A DNA stretch of 64,000 nucleotides from Neohoeflea coraliihabitans. GTDB lineage: Bacteria; Pseudomonadota; Alphaproteobacteria; Rhizobiales; Rhizobiaceae. Below the pieces are notes generated by a model, which did no database searches, was not told the origin of the DNA, and worked only from the letters and a program-made list of their open reading frames with translations. The stretch lies in the NCBI RefSeq assembly GCF_019334345.1, contig NZ_JAHWQX010000003.1, forward strand, positions 434,001-498,000, given 5' to 3'. Below are positions 1 through 8,264 of the stretch, one piece after another; position 1 is the first letter of the stretch; the number at the start of each line of letters is the position of its first letter. The position numbers and the translations under genes are program-made.

Positions 1-1
1 C

Positions 2-526
2 GGAGAAGAGCGCTTGAAGAGGGTCACGGACGAGGCTTGCCGCACGGCGACGCTGACGCTGGCCGAGACGGTGCCGCTGCCGGAAATGCCGGCGCTGGTC
101 GAGCATCTGCGGGTGTCCGGCCGCCTGACGCCGGGGTTTCTGATGCATGCGGTCTGCGCCGGCAATATCGATTTCCTGGCTTCGGCGCTCGTGTCGCTGT
201 CGGGTCTTGGCGCCGGGCGAGTGCGCGGCATTCTTGTCGATGGGCGGGAGACCGCGATGCGCGCCTTGTTCCGCGAAAGCGGACTGGACGGCGCTCTGAT
301 CGATCTGTTCGTGGCGGCCACCCTGATGTGGCGCCGGGCCTTGCGGCATTCAGAGCCGGTCGATCCGCAGCGGATCGCCGCGCAGCTCATGGCGCAATTT
401 GCCGATGCGATGGCGGACGAGCCGGCGCTGATGGATATCCTGCGGCTTGTCGAGACGATGCAGCACGCATGGCAGCAGCAGGCGCATCGCTCGCATGCGG
501 CGCGGCTGATTGCCGAGGCGGCCTGA
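2..526 (+). CDS. DUF2336-like protein, 3' part of gene (5' end outside window)
   Basis: The reading frame is open from the first bases of the window, so this is the C-terminal part (about 175 residues) of a longer protein. It is mostly alpha-helical, rich in Ala, Leu and Arg, and has no membrane segment. Its composition and helix pattern (for example the stretch around 'VLSLSGLGAGRVRGIL'-type helices ending in 'RESGL') resemble the alphaproteobacterial DUF2336 family, whose function is unknown. It is convergent with parE, with about 28 bases between the two stops. The family call rests on general resemblance only; that a coding gene runs off the left edge is more certain. Confidence 0.5.
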   Translation, partial: GEERLKRVTDEACRTATLTLAETVPLPEMPALVEHLRVSGRLTPGFLMHAVCAGNIDFLASALVSLSGLGAGRVRGILVDGRETAMRALFRESGLDGALIDLFVAATLMWRRALRHSEPVDPQRIAAQLMAQFADAMADEPALMDILRLVETMQHAWQQQAHRSHAARLIAEAA

Positions 527-554
527 GCACCTTCAAGGGTGAATGCAGCTCGCT

Positions 555-2684
555 TTAAATGTCGAGATTTTCCGCGAAAGCGGCGTGTTCCTGAATGAAG
601 CGGAAGCGGGCGTCAGCCTTGGTTCCCATCAGATTGTCGACAGCGTCGCGGGTCGATTGCGGATCGGTGATGTCGATCGCGACCTTCAGCAGCGTGCGCT
701 TGCGCGGATCCATCGTCGTTTCCTTGAGCTGCGCCGGCAGCATTTCGCCGAGGCCCTTGAAGCGGCTGATCTCGATCTTGCCCTTGCCGCTGAACTCGGT
801 CTCGATCAGCTCGGCGCGGTGCGCATCGTCGCGCGCATACAATGTCTTGGCGCCCTGCGAGATCTTGTAGAGGGGGGGCACGGCCAGATAGAGATGGCCA
901 TTGCGGATCAGTTCCGGCATTTCCTGATAGAAGAACGTGATCAGCAGCGACGCGATATGGGCGCCGTCGACGTCGGCATCGGTCATGATGACGACGCGGT
1001 CATAGCGCAGGTCTTCGTCCCGATATTTCGAGCGCGTGCCGCAGCCCAGCGCCTGCACCAGATCGGCGATCTGCTGGTTGGCGGACAGTTTCTCACGGCC
1101 GGCACTGGCGACGTTGAGAATCTTGCCGCGCAGGGGCAGGATCGCCTGGTTGGCGCGGTTGCGCGCCTGCTTGGCCGAGCCGCCGGCGGAATCGCCCTCG
1201 ACGATGAACAGCTCAGCCCCCAGCGCGGTGGTCTGGGTGCAGTCTGACAGTTTGCCCGGCAGGCGCAGTTTGCGCACCGCGGTCTTGCGGTTGACTTCCT
1301 TTTCCTTGCGCCGGCGGACGCGCTCCTCGGCGCGCTCGATGACCCAGTCCAGGAGCTTGTCCGCCTCGGCCGGAGAATCGGCAAGGAAATGGTCGAAGGG
1401 ATCGCGCAGGGCGTTTTCGACGATGCGCTGCGCCTCGACACTGGCCAGCTTGTCCTTGGTCTGGCCGACGAATTCCGGTTCGCGAATGAACACCGACAGC
1501 ATGCCCATTGCCGAGATCATCACATCGTCGGTGCTGATCTGCGCCGCGCGCTTGTTGCCGGTTAGTTCGCCATAGGCCTTCAGGCCGCGGGTCAAGGCGA
1601 GTCGCAGACCGGCCTCGTGGGTACCGCCCTCGGGCGTGGGAACGGTGTTGCAATAGGAGGAGATGGCGCTATCGCCGCCATACCAGGCAACGGCCCATTC
1701 GAGGGAGCCGTGGCCGCCGGTCTTTTCGCTCTTGCCGGCGAAGATCTCACGCGTGACGCGGTGATCCTTGCCGAGCGAGGCTTCGAGATAGTCTTTCAAC
1801 CCGCCGGGGAAATGAAATACCGCCTTGTCGGGCGTCTCGCTGCCCTCGACCAGTTCCGGGGCGCAGGACCAGCGGATCTCGACGCCGCCGAACAGATAGG
1901 CTTTCGATCGCGCCATGCGGTAGATGCGGCCGGGATCGAACTTCACTCCGGCGCCGAAGATCTGCGCATCGGGATGAAAGCGCATGCGGGTGCCGCGCCG
2001 GTTCTGCACATCGCCGATCTCTTCGAGCGGTCCCTGCGGAATGCCGCGCGAGAAGGTCTGGCGGTAGAGCTTGCGATTGCGGGCGACCTCGACCTCGAGA
2101 ACATCGGACAAAGCGTTGACGACCGAGACGCCGACGCCATGCAGCCCGCCCGAGGTCTCATAGACCTTGGAATCGAACTTGCCGCCGGCATGCAGGACGG
2201 TCAGCACCACCTCCAGGGTCGATTTGCCGGGATATTTCGGATGGTTTTCGACCGGGATGCCGCGGCCATTGTCGGTCACCGTCAGACAGCCTTCGGCGTC
2301 GAGCTCGACCTCGATGAAATTGGCGTGGCCGGCCACGGCCTCATCCATGGAATTGTCGATGACCTCGGCGAACAGATGGTGCAGGGCGCGTTCATCGGTG
2401 CCGCCGATATACATCCCCGGCCGGCGCCGCACCGGCTCCAGTCCCTCAAGCACCTCGATGGTCGAGGCGTCGTATTCGGCGCCATGGGCCGCCGGAGTTG
2501 CAGGCCGGTTGGCGGCGGGCGCACTGGCGCGCGCCGGCGCTGCGGAAGCGGCTGGCGCTTTGGGCGGGGCGGTCGTTTTCGCAGGGTCCGTTTTCGCGCT
2601 GGACCGGGCAGGCTTTGAGGGACCTGCCGCCTCATTGGATGCGGGTCCGTTCAATTGCGAAAAGAGATCGTTGGAATCGTCCAT
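555..2684 (-). CDS. parE: DNA topoisomerase IV subunit B (ParE)
   Basis: ATPase subunit of topoisomerase IV, which with ParC decatenates daughter chromosomes. The 709-residue protein begins with an unusual low-complexity Ala/Pro/Lys extension of about 70 residues. The GHKL ATPase core follows, with EVIDNSMDEA near 107-116, DNGRGIP near 138-144 and the lid motif GGLHGVGVS near 179-187. The C-terminal TOPRIM half has EGDSAGGSAKQAR and DADVDGAH. The short C-terminus without the GyrB tail, and the presence of a true gyrA elsewhere in the window, favour ParE over GyrB. It is divergent from the exported hydrolase gene and shares a short 43-base promoter region with it. The N-terminal extension is probably a disordered linker; such extensions are common in alphaproteobacterial ParE. 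Confidence 0.95.
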   Translation of the reverse strand: MDDSNDLFSQLNGPASNEAAGPSKPARSSAKTDPAKTTAPPKAPAASAAPARASAPAANRPATPAAHGAEYDASTIEVLEGLEPVRRRPGMYIGGTDERALHHLFAEVIDNSMDEAVAGHANFIEVELDAEGCLTVTDNGRGIPVENHPKYPGKSTLEVVLTVLHAGGKFDSKVYETSGGLHGVGVSVVNALSDVLEVEVARNRKLYRQTFSRGIPQGPLEEIGDVQNRRGTRMRFHPDAQIFGAGVKFDPGRIYRMARSKAYLFGGVEIRWSCAPELVEGSETPDKAVFHFPGGLKDYLEASLGKDHRVTREIFAGKSEKTGGHGSLEWAVAWYGGDSAISSYCNTVPTPEGGTHEAGLRLALTRGLKAYGELTGNKRAAQISTDDVMISAMGMLSVFIREPEFVGQTKDKLASVEAQRIVENALRDPFDHFLADSPAEADKLLDWVIERAEERVRRRKEKEVNRKTAVRKLRLPGKLSDCTQTTALGAELFIVEGDSAGGSAKQARNRANQAILPLRGKILNVASAGREKLSANQQIADLVQALGCGTRSKYRDEDLRYDRVVIMTDADVDGAHIASLLITFFYQEMPELIRNGHLYLAVPPLYKISQGAKTLYARDDAHRAELIETEFSGKGKIEISRFKGLGEMLPAQLKETTMDPRKRTLLKVAIDITDPQSTRDAVDNLMGTKADARFRFIQEHAAFAENLDI

Positions 2685-2727
2685 GCGTCGCTTTATCCTG
2701 CCGGTCAGAGAGGGGTGAGACGGGCCT

Positions 2728-3663
2728 ATGCCGAATCAATGCGAGTGTGCCAGAATGCGCGGCGTCAAGCGATATGGCGGGCGCAAATTCAAGCCGTTCA
2801 GCGCTGTTTTTCCAGCCCTGCTTGTCAGTGCCGGTCTGCTGAGCAGCGCCTTTGCTGCCGATATCGCCGGGCACAAGGACCGGCTGTTTGCCTCGCCGCC
2901 GGTGTTGTCGCAATCGGACAGCGGTGCGTTCAAGGTGATCGACTACCGCGAGATGCGCGATATCAATGGCCGCGATCAGGTGCCGGAGCGGCGCGTCAAG
3001 CGGCAATATGTCGATCTTTCCGTGCGGCGGCAGACGAAAAATCTGACGCTCGAGGCTAGTGGCCGGACTGTCGAGATCGGGCGTGTCGGACGGTGGTCAA
3101 CGGCGCGGTTCGCGGTGGTGTTCATTCACGGCCGCGGCGGCGACCGGCGGCTCGGCATAAATGACTACAGTTTCGGCGGCAATTTCAACCGGCTGAAAAA
3201 CCTCGTGGTCAGGAATGGCGGCAGCTACATCGTGCCGAGTGTGCGTGCCTTCTCGCCGGCCGGACTTGCCGACGTCAAAGCGCTGATCGGCGAATTTCGG
3301 GCCGGCAGCGGCGGGGCACCGGTGATTGTCGCCTGCGCATCGATGGGATCCATGATCTGTCAGGGAGTGGCAGAGGACCCGGAGCTGGCGCCGCGACTGG
3401 CGGGCATGGCCCTGCTTGGCGGGATGCCCGATGCGCGCCTTGCGGCAACACCGCTGGCGGCCGCGCGGGTGCCGATCACCTTTGCGCATGGCAGCAATGA
3501 CAGCGTCTATCCCTGGCAGGCGCAGAAAGCGGTGTTTGACCGGATCCGCAATCAATCCTCCAATTACCCGGCGCGCTTTGTCCTGTTCAACTCAGGGTCG
3601 CATGGCACGCCCATCCGGATGATTGACTGGAAGGCCGTGCTGACGCAGATGCTCAAAAACTAG
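2728..3663 (+). CDS. exported alpha/beta-hydrolase-fold protein
   Basis: The 311-residue protein has a probable signal peptide: a basic region (RGVKRYGGRK), a hydrophobic stretch, and a likely cleavage after 'SSAFA' near residue 44. The mature part has the alpha/beta hydrolase layout: an oxyanion-type HGRGG near residue 133, a nucleophile elbow 'CASMGS' (Cys replaces the usual first Gly of GxSxG), an acid in 'HGSNDSV' and a terminal His in 'SGSHGTP'. It should act in the periplasm, as an esterase, lipase or peptidase-like hydrolase; the substrate is unknown. A purine-rich GAGAGGGGTGAG lies about 10 bases before the chosen ATG; an ATG 27 bases later would also keep the signal peptide. Confidence 0.75.
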   Translation: MPNQCECARMRGVKRYGGRKFKPFSAVFPALLVSAGLLSSAFAADIAGHKDRLFASPPVLSQSDSGAFKVIDYREMRDINGRDQVPERRVKRQYVDLSVRRQTKNLTLEASGRTVEIGRVGRWSTARFAVVFIHGRGGDRRLGINDYSFGGNFNRLKNLVVRNGGSYIVPSVRAFSPAGLADVKALIGEFRAGSGGAPVIVACASMGSMICQGVAEDPELAPRLAGMALLGGMPDARLAATPLAAARVPITFAHGSNDSVYPWQAQKAVFDRIRNQSSNYPARFVLFNSGSHGTPIRMIDWKAVLTQMLKN

Positions 3664-3842
3664 GCCGTCCGACGGGGCTCACCGGTGGTATTTCCCATGT
3701 CATTTTAGGAATTCGCCGTCCGAGATGGTTTTGATGTGCCTTAACCATAGAAGACAAAAGCTGGGCGCGAAGCGTCCCGTGTTTGTAAAATCGCAGCCTG
3801 TTTCCCGCATAGGTGTCATCGACGCCAAATTTGGGGACGACC

Positions 3843-5279
3843 ATGGACACTCGGGCAGAGACGCGACAGATACCACTTTGCATCGACCTGGACGGCACGT
3901 TGATCGCGGCCGACAGCCTGTGGGAAAGTCTGGCTGTTCTGCTCCTGCACAAGCCGTGGCTGATTTTTCCGGCGTTCCTGTGGGGTTTGCGCGGCAAGCA
4001 TGTTCTCAAGCGGGAAGTGGCGCGCCGATGCGGCCGCCAGGCGGCGGACTGGCCGTATCGCGACGAGGTTCTCGCGCTGATCGACGCCGCGCGCGACGAG
4101 AGCCGCGAAGTCTGGCTGGTCACCGGCGCGGCGCAACAGGTGGCGACCGACATTGCCAGCCATCTCGGCCTCTTCGATCGGGTCCTGCACTCCTGCGACA
4201 AGACCAATCTGACCTCCGGCAACAAGCGTCAGGCGCTGATCAAGCTGTGCGGCGAGGGCGGATTTGACTATGTCGGCAACAGCCGCGACGACATCAAGGT
4301 GTTCGATGCGGCGCGGCGGGCGCTGATCGTCGCTCCGGACCGTGCGGCGCGCTCCTGGGGGCTGACGAATGGCGGCACGTTCATCGAGACGACGCGGGTA
4401 TCGCGCCTGGCGCCGCTGAAGGCGATCCGCGTGCATCAATGGCTGAAGAACGTGCTGATCGGCGTGCCGCTGGTGCTCAACCACGAATATGCCAGCCTGC
4501 CGCTGCTGATCGCCGTGGCCTGCGCCTTTTTCTCCTTCAGTTTCTTCGCCTCGGCGGTCTATGTCCTCAACGACATCATCGATCTGGGCAATGACCGGCG
4601 GCACGCGCGCAAGAAGTTCCGCCCGATTGCCTGCGGGGCGGTATCGATTCCCTCGGCTCTGACGATTGCCGCGGCCCTGCTTGTCGGTTCGCTGGCGCTG
4701 GCCAGTCTGTTGCCGCCAGCCTATTGGGCGGTGCTGGCGCTGTATGGCCTGGTGACGACCGCCTACACTTTCGTGCTCAAGCGCAAGCTCTTGGTGGATG
4801 TGTTCACGCTGGCCGGGCTCTACACAGTGCGCATCCTGGCGGGGATCGCGGCGACGGCGACAGCCGCGTCGTTCTGGCTGCTGGCGTTCTCGATCTTCTT
4901 CTTTCTCAGCCTGGCGCTGGTCAAGCGGTTTGTCGAACTCGACGAGACGGAAATCGATGCCTGCAAGAAACTGAACGGGCGCAGCTATCTCGGTTCGGAC
5001 AAGGACATGGTGGCGCAGGGCGGTATCGCCTCGGCCTTTTCGGCGGCGATGGTTCTGGCGCTGTATGTCAATTCTGACCAGGTGGTCGAAATGTATGGCG
5101 CGCCGTGGGTGCTGTGGCCGCTGTGTCCGCTGATCCTCTACATGCTGATGCGCATCTGGGTGCTGGCCAGCCGGTCGCAGATGCACGACGATCCGGTGAT
5201 CTTCATCCTGCGCGACTGGCGCAGCCAGGTGGTGACGCTTTCCGGTGCCATTCTGGTGCTGGTGGCGGCCGTCCTGTGA
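3843..5279 (+). CDS. HAD-like phosphatase / UbiA prenyltransferase fusion (DPPR-synthase type)
   Basis: A two-domain protein of 478 residues. Residues 1-190 are a HAD hydrolase with the nucleophile motif DLDGTL, a 'VTGA' motif II and 'GNSRDD' as the acidic motif. Residues about 200-478 are a UbiA-family membrane prenyltransferase with 'NDIIDLGNDRRH', the 'KLLVDVFTLAG' segment and 'KRFVEL', the pattern of decaprenyl-phosphate 5-phosphoribosyltransferase rather than quinone UbiA. Inference: the UbiA half puts phosphoribose on a polyprenyl phosphate and the HAD half removes the 5-phosphate, both at the cytoplasmic membrane. A DprE1-like gene follows directly, the next step of decaprenylphosphoryl-arabinose synthesis. 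The ATG behind GGGGACGA was chosen; an in-frame GTG 30 bases upstream has no good ribosome site. Confidence 0.82.
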   Translation: MDTRAETRQIPLCIDLDGTLIAADSLWESLAVLLLHKPWLIFPAFLWGLRGKHVLKREVARRCGRQAADWPYRDEVLALIDAARDESREVWLVTGAAQQVATDIASHLGLFDRVLHSCDKTNLTSGNKRQALIKLCGEGGFDYVGNSRDDIKVFDAARRALIVAPDRAARSWGLTNGGTFIETTRVSRLAPLKAIRVHQWLKNVLIGVPLVLNHEYASLPLLIAVACAFFSFSFFASAVYVLNDIIDLGNDRRHARKKFRPIACGAVSIPSALTIAAALLVGSLALASLLPPAYWAVLALYGLVTTAYTFVLKRKLLVDVFTLAGLYTVRILAGIAATATAASFWLLAFSIFFFLSLALVKRFVELDETEIDACKKLNGRSYLGSDKDMVAQGGIASAFSAAMVLALYVNSDQVVEMYGAPWVLWPLCPLILYMLMRIWVLASRSQMHDDPVIFILRDWRSQVVTLSGAILVLVAAVL

Positions 5280-5302
5280 GCAAGGCCGCCAAGGACAGGG
5301 CA

Positions 5303-6688
5303 ATGCGTTTCGACAGCTGGGGTCGGATCAGGCGGCAGCAGCGGGCCCATTGCGAACCCGCGGCCCTGACGGCTGCCGATGCGCCGCCGGCCGGTCTTCT
5401 CGCTTTCGGCAATGGACGCTCCTACGGCGACAGCTGTCACAATGATGCGGGCCGGCTGATGCCGATGCAGCCAGGGGCCGTCATTCATCATTTCGATGCC
5501 GATACCGGCATCCTCGAGGCTGATGCCGGCGTGACGCTGGCGGCGATCCTTGCAGAGGTCATGCCGAAGGGCTGGTTTCTTGCCGTAACGCCCGGTACGG
5601 CGCAAGCGACCCTCGGCGGCGCCATAGCCAACGACGTGCACGGGAAGAATCATCACCGGCGCGGAAGTTTCGGGCATTCGGTGCTGGCGTTCGACCTCAT
5701 GCGTTCGGATCAGGGGCGGGTGTCGTGCAGCCCGAGCGACAATGGCGCCTTGTTCAAGGCCAGCATCGGCGGCATGGGGCTGACCGGCGTGATCGGCCGC
5801 GTGCGCCTGCAGTTGATGCGCGTGCCGTCCGCCAATATCCGGCAGCGCGCCTGGCGGTTTTTCTCGCTTGACGGCTATTTCGATGCCATCGATGCGGTTG
5901 ATGCCGAACATGAATATTCGGTGGCCTGGATCGACCAGCTGGCCACTGGCGGCGCGGCCGGGCGCGGCGTGCTGATGGCCGGGGATCACGACGCCGAGGG
6001 CGGGGCGGCAGCAGCGCCGCTTCCGCCCCGTTTCAGCGTGCCGGTTCAGCCGCCGGTCAACCTGCTCAACCGCCTGACCTTGCGCGCCTTCAACGCGCTG
6101 TATTTCGGGCGCGCTCCGAAGGCCCGGACGGTCACACAAATTGGCTGGCGCAGCTATTTTCATCCGCTCGATGCGATCGGCAACTGGAACCGGCTGTACG
6201 GTCCACGCGGCCTGTACCAGCACCAGAGTGTCTTTCCCGCAGAAACTGCGCGGCAGACGACCCTGGAGCTGATGGCCTGCGCCCGCGCGCATGGCCATGC
6301 CTCGTTCCTGACGGTGTTGAAACGGTTCGGCGAACGCCCGCAGCCGGGCCTGTTGTCGTTTGCGCGGCCCGGTTTCACGCTGACGCTGGATTTTGCCAAT
6401 CGGGGCGGGAAGACCGTGGCCATGCTCGATGCACTGGACGGCATCGTTGTTGCGGCCGGGGGAGCGGTGAATCCCTACAAGGACCAGCGCATGAGCCCGG
6501 ACGTGTTTGCTGCCTCGTTCCCGGAATGGGGAGCGCTGGAAGCAATGCGTGATCCGAAGCTGATGTCGGATTTCTGGCGGCGCACGGCCATGCAACTGCC
6601 GGCGGATGGCGGGCAATCCTTTGCTAACCAAGAAACGTTCCAGACCGGGACTGATGACAATTTGAAGCAAATGCGCCAGCCGGCCTGA
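5303..6688 (+). CDS. DprE1-like FAD-dependent oxidoreductase (polyprenylphosphoryl-ribose 2'-oxidase type)
   Basis: The 461-residue length equals the usual DprE1 length. The N-terminal FAD-binding domain of the VAO/PCMH type has GNGRSYGDS near residue 36 and 'GGAIANDVHGKNHHRRGSFG' near 113-132, very like mycobacterial DprE1. The C-terminal cap has 'VLKRFG' and 'NPYKDQRM', which should hold the substrate-binding Lys and Asp/Arg. The position of the benzothiazinone-reactive Cys of M. tuberculosis DprE1 appears to be Thr here (context PGFTLTLDF). Expected reaction: oxidation of lipid-linked ribose to the 2'-keto intermediate on the way to arabinose. AAGGA lies 7 bases before this ATG; a GTG overlapping the upstream stop codon (GTGA) would add 9 residues and allow translational coupling. 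Confidence 0.82.
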   Translation: MRFDSWGRIRRQQRAHCEPAALTAADAPPAGLLAFGNGRSYGDSCHNDAGRLMPMQPGAVIHHFDADTGILEADAGVTLAAILAEVMPKGWFLAVTPGTAQATLGGAIANDVHGKNHHRRGSFGHSVLAFDLMRSDQGRVSCSPSDNGALFKASIGGMGLTGVIGRVRLQLMRVPSANIRQRAWRFFSLDGYFDAIDAVDAEHEYSVAWIDQLATGGAAGRGVLMAGDHDAEGGAAAAPLPPRFSVPVQPPVNLLNRLTLRAFNALYFGRAPKARTVTQIGWRSYFHPLDAIGNWNRLYGPRGLYQHQSVFPAETARQTTLELMACARAHGHASFLTVLKRFGERPQPGLLSFARPGFTLTLDFANRGGKTVAMLDALDGIVVAAGGAVNPYKDQRMSPDVFAASFPEWGALEAMRDPKLMSDFWRRTAMQLPADGGQSFANQETFQTGTDDNLKQMRQPA

Positions 6689-6748
6689 ACGGTTTCTTGG
6701 CGTTTTCCGCCTATTGATCTTGTCGCGAACAAGCGGAGCGAGCTGCCC

Positions 6749-7198
6749 ATGAAATATCTGGTCTTCATACTTTTCACGGTGCTGACCAATGCGGCGGCGC
6801 AGCTGATGCTCAAGCAGGGCATGCTGTCGCTCGGTCCGCTCAACTTTACCGCCGAGACGGCGGTGGTGCGCGTGTTTCAGGTGATCTTCAATCCCTGGGT
6901 GTTCGCCGGTCTGACAACGTTTGTCATCTCGATGGCATCGCATCTGTACGTGCTTTCAAAGGTCGAGTTGTCCTTTGCCTATCCTTTCCTGAGCCTCGCC
7001 TATGTGGCGGTGGCGGTGTTCGCCTATTTCGTCTTTCACGAAGACCTCAATGCCTGGCGCATCGGCGGCATCGCCTTCATCTGCGTCGGCACCGTGTTGA
7101 TCGCGCAGTCGGGACGGACGACGCCGGACGCGCGTAACGCGGACGAGGTCAAGATTTCTTCGGTCACAGCAGCAGCAGCAAGCGAGGCTTCGCGATGA
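6749..7198 (+). CDS. small 4-TM EamA/SMR-superfamily membrane protein (ArnE-like)
   Basis: A 149-residue protein with four predicted membrane helices (about 2-20, 45-67, 75-93 and 100-118) and a hydrophilic tail of about 30 residues. The 'NAAAQLMLKQG' motif in helix 1 and 'LSLAYVAVAVFAYFVF' in helix 3 are typical of SMR/EamA half-transporters and of ArnE/ArnF, which flip undecaprenyl-phosphate aminoarabinose. It sits between the DprE1-like gene and an SDR whose start overlaps its end (ATGA), so the genes look cotranscribed and coupled. Inference: flippase for the lipid-linked pentose made by the two upstream enzymes. A generic small-drug exporter is the alternative, less likely from context. 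Confidence 0.7.
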   Translation: MKYLVFILFTVLTNAAAQLMLKQGMLSLGPLNFTAETAVVRVFQVIFNPWVFAGLTTFVISMASHLYVLSKVELSFAYPFLSLAYVAVAVFAYFVFHEDLNAWRIGGIAFICVGTVLIAQSGRTTPDARNADEVKISSVTAAAASEASR

Positions 7199-8208
7199 AA
7201 CACATCATTTTCGGCGGCGACGGGTTTGTCGGCAATCACCTGGCCAAGAAGCTGCTGGCGGAAGGCCAGGAGGTGATTGTCGCGGATGTGAGCCGGTCCG
7301 AGCACAGCCATTATGGCGCGGTGAAGTTTATCGACTGCGATGTGCGCGACATCGAGGCGGTGCGTGCCGTGCCGATCGATGCCGATGACGCGGTGTACAA
7401 CATGTCGGCAAAAATGCTCTCGCCGCTGCAGGTGCGCGCCAAGCGTCACGAATTTTTCTGGCCGGTCAATTTTCACGGCGCCGGCAATATCATGAAATCG
7501 ATGGATGCGCGCGGCGCCTCGCGGCTGGTGCAGTTCACCACCGACATGATTTACGGGCACACGGTGGTTTCACCGCAAACCGAGGATCATCCGCAAGCAC
7601 CGCTTGGCGAATATGGCAAATCAAAGCTGGCGACGGAAAAGCTGTGCGAAGAATGGCGCAGGCGCGGCATGAACGTGTCGATCTTCCGGCCGCGGCTGAT
7701 CATCGGCCCGGGGCGCCTGGGCATTCTGGAAAAGCTGTTCAAGCTGGTCGATCTCAATCTGCCGGTGCCGATGATCGGATCGGGCAAGGCGCCCTACCAG
7801 TTCATCTCGGTCTATGATTGCGCCGAGGCGGCACGGCTTGCCTGGAAACATGATTTCCCCAACAGCGAATACAATCTCGGATCGAAAAATCCGCCGTCGG
7901 TGCGCACTTTGCTCGGCACCCTGATCCGGCACGCGGGCTCGAAATCGATCCTTGTTCCGACGCCGGGATTCGCGGTCAAGAAAACGCTGGCGCTGCTCGA
8001 TCTCATCAACAAGCCGCTGATGGATCCGGAACAGTATCTGATCGCCGACGAGATGTGCGTGCGCGAGACCGATCGCGCCGAGCGCGACCTGAATTTCGTG
8101 CCGCAGCATGACGATATCGCCATGCTGATGGCGGCCTATGACGAATACCGCGCCAAAAAGGCCGGTGTCCGCGCGCAGGACGCCGCCCAGGTGGCCCCCG
8201 CCGAATGA
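7195..8208 (+). CDS. NAD-dependent epimerase/dehydratase family protein (extended SDR)
   Basis: The 337-residue protein has an N-terminal Rossmann fold with GGDGFVG at residues 7-13 and an acidic residue at the end of beta-2 (VADVSRSEHS), which favours NAD. The catalytic pair is in 'EYGKSK', with Thr from 'FTTDMIYG'. Length and a substrate-binding C-terminal half ('FRPRLIIGPGRLG', 'QFISVYDCA') place it among nucleotide-sugar epimerases, dehydratases and related extended SDRs. It is not the short classical SDR type of DprE2, so it may not be the partner ketoreductase of the DprE1-like enzyme. Start and stop overlap both neighbours (ATGA), a tight operon sign. The substrate cannot be named from sequence. 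Confidence 0.75.
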   Translation: MKHIIFGGDGFVGNHLAKKLLAEGQEVIVADVSRSEHSHYGAVKFIDCDVRDIEAVRAVPIDADDAVYNMSAKMLSPLQVRAKRHEFFWPVNFHGAGNIMKSMDARGASRLVQFTTDMIYGHTVVSPQTEDHPQAPLGEYGKSKLATEKLCEEWRRRGMNVSIFRPRLIIGPGRLGILEKLFKLVDLNLPVPMIGSGKAPYQFISVYDCAEAARLAWKHDFPNSEYNLGSKNPPSVRTLLGTLIRHAGSKSILVPTPGFAVKKTLALLDLINKPLMDPEQYLIADEMCVRETDRAERDLNFVPQHDDIAMLMAAYDEYRAKKAGVRAQDAAQVAPAE

Positions 8209-8264
8209 GGGCCTTCCGCCGACACAGCGATGGCGCTGAAATGCCGACAAAGGGAACAACTGCC

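Noticed and set aside
3816-5303. Long open frames antisense to the HAD-UbiA gene, with similar ones opposite 5138-6943 and 53850-55427
   Set aside because: They mirror strongly coding genes in GC-rich DNA, have Arg/His/Gln-rich translations without domains and no ribosome sites; they are third-position GC artefacts.
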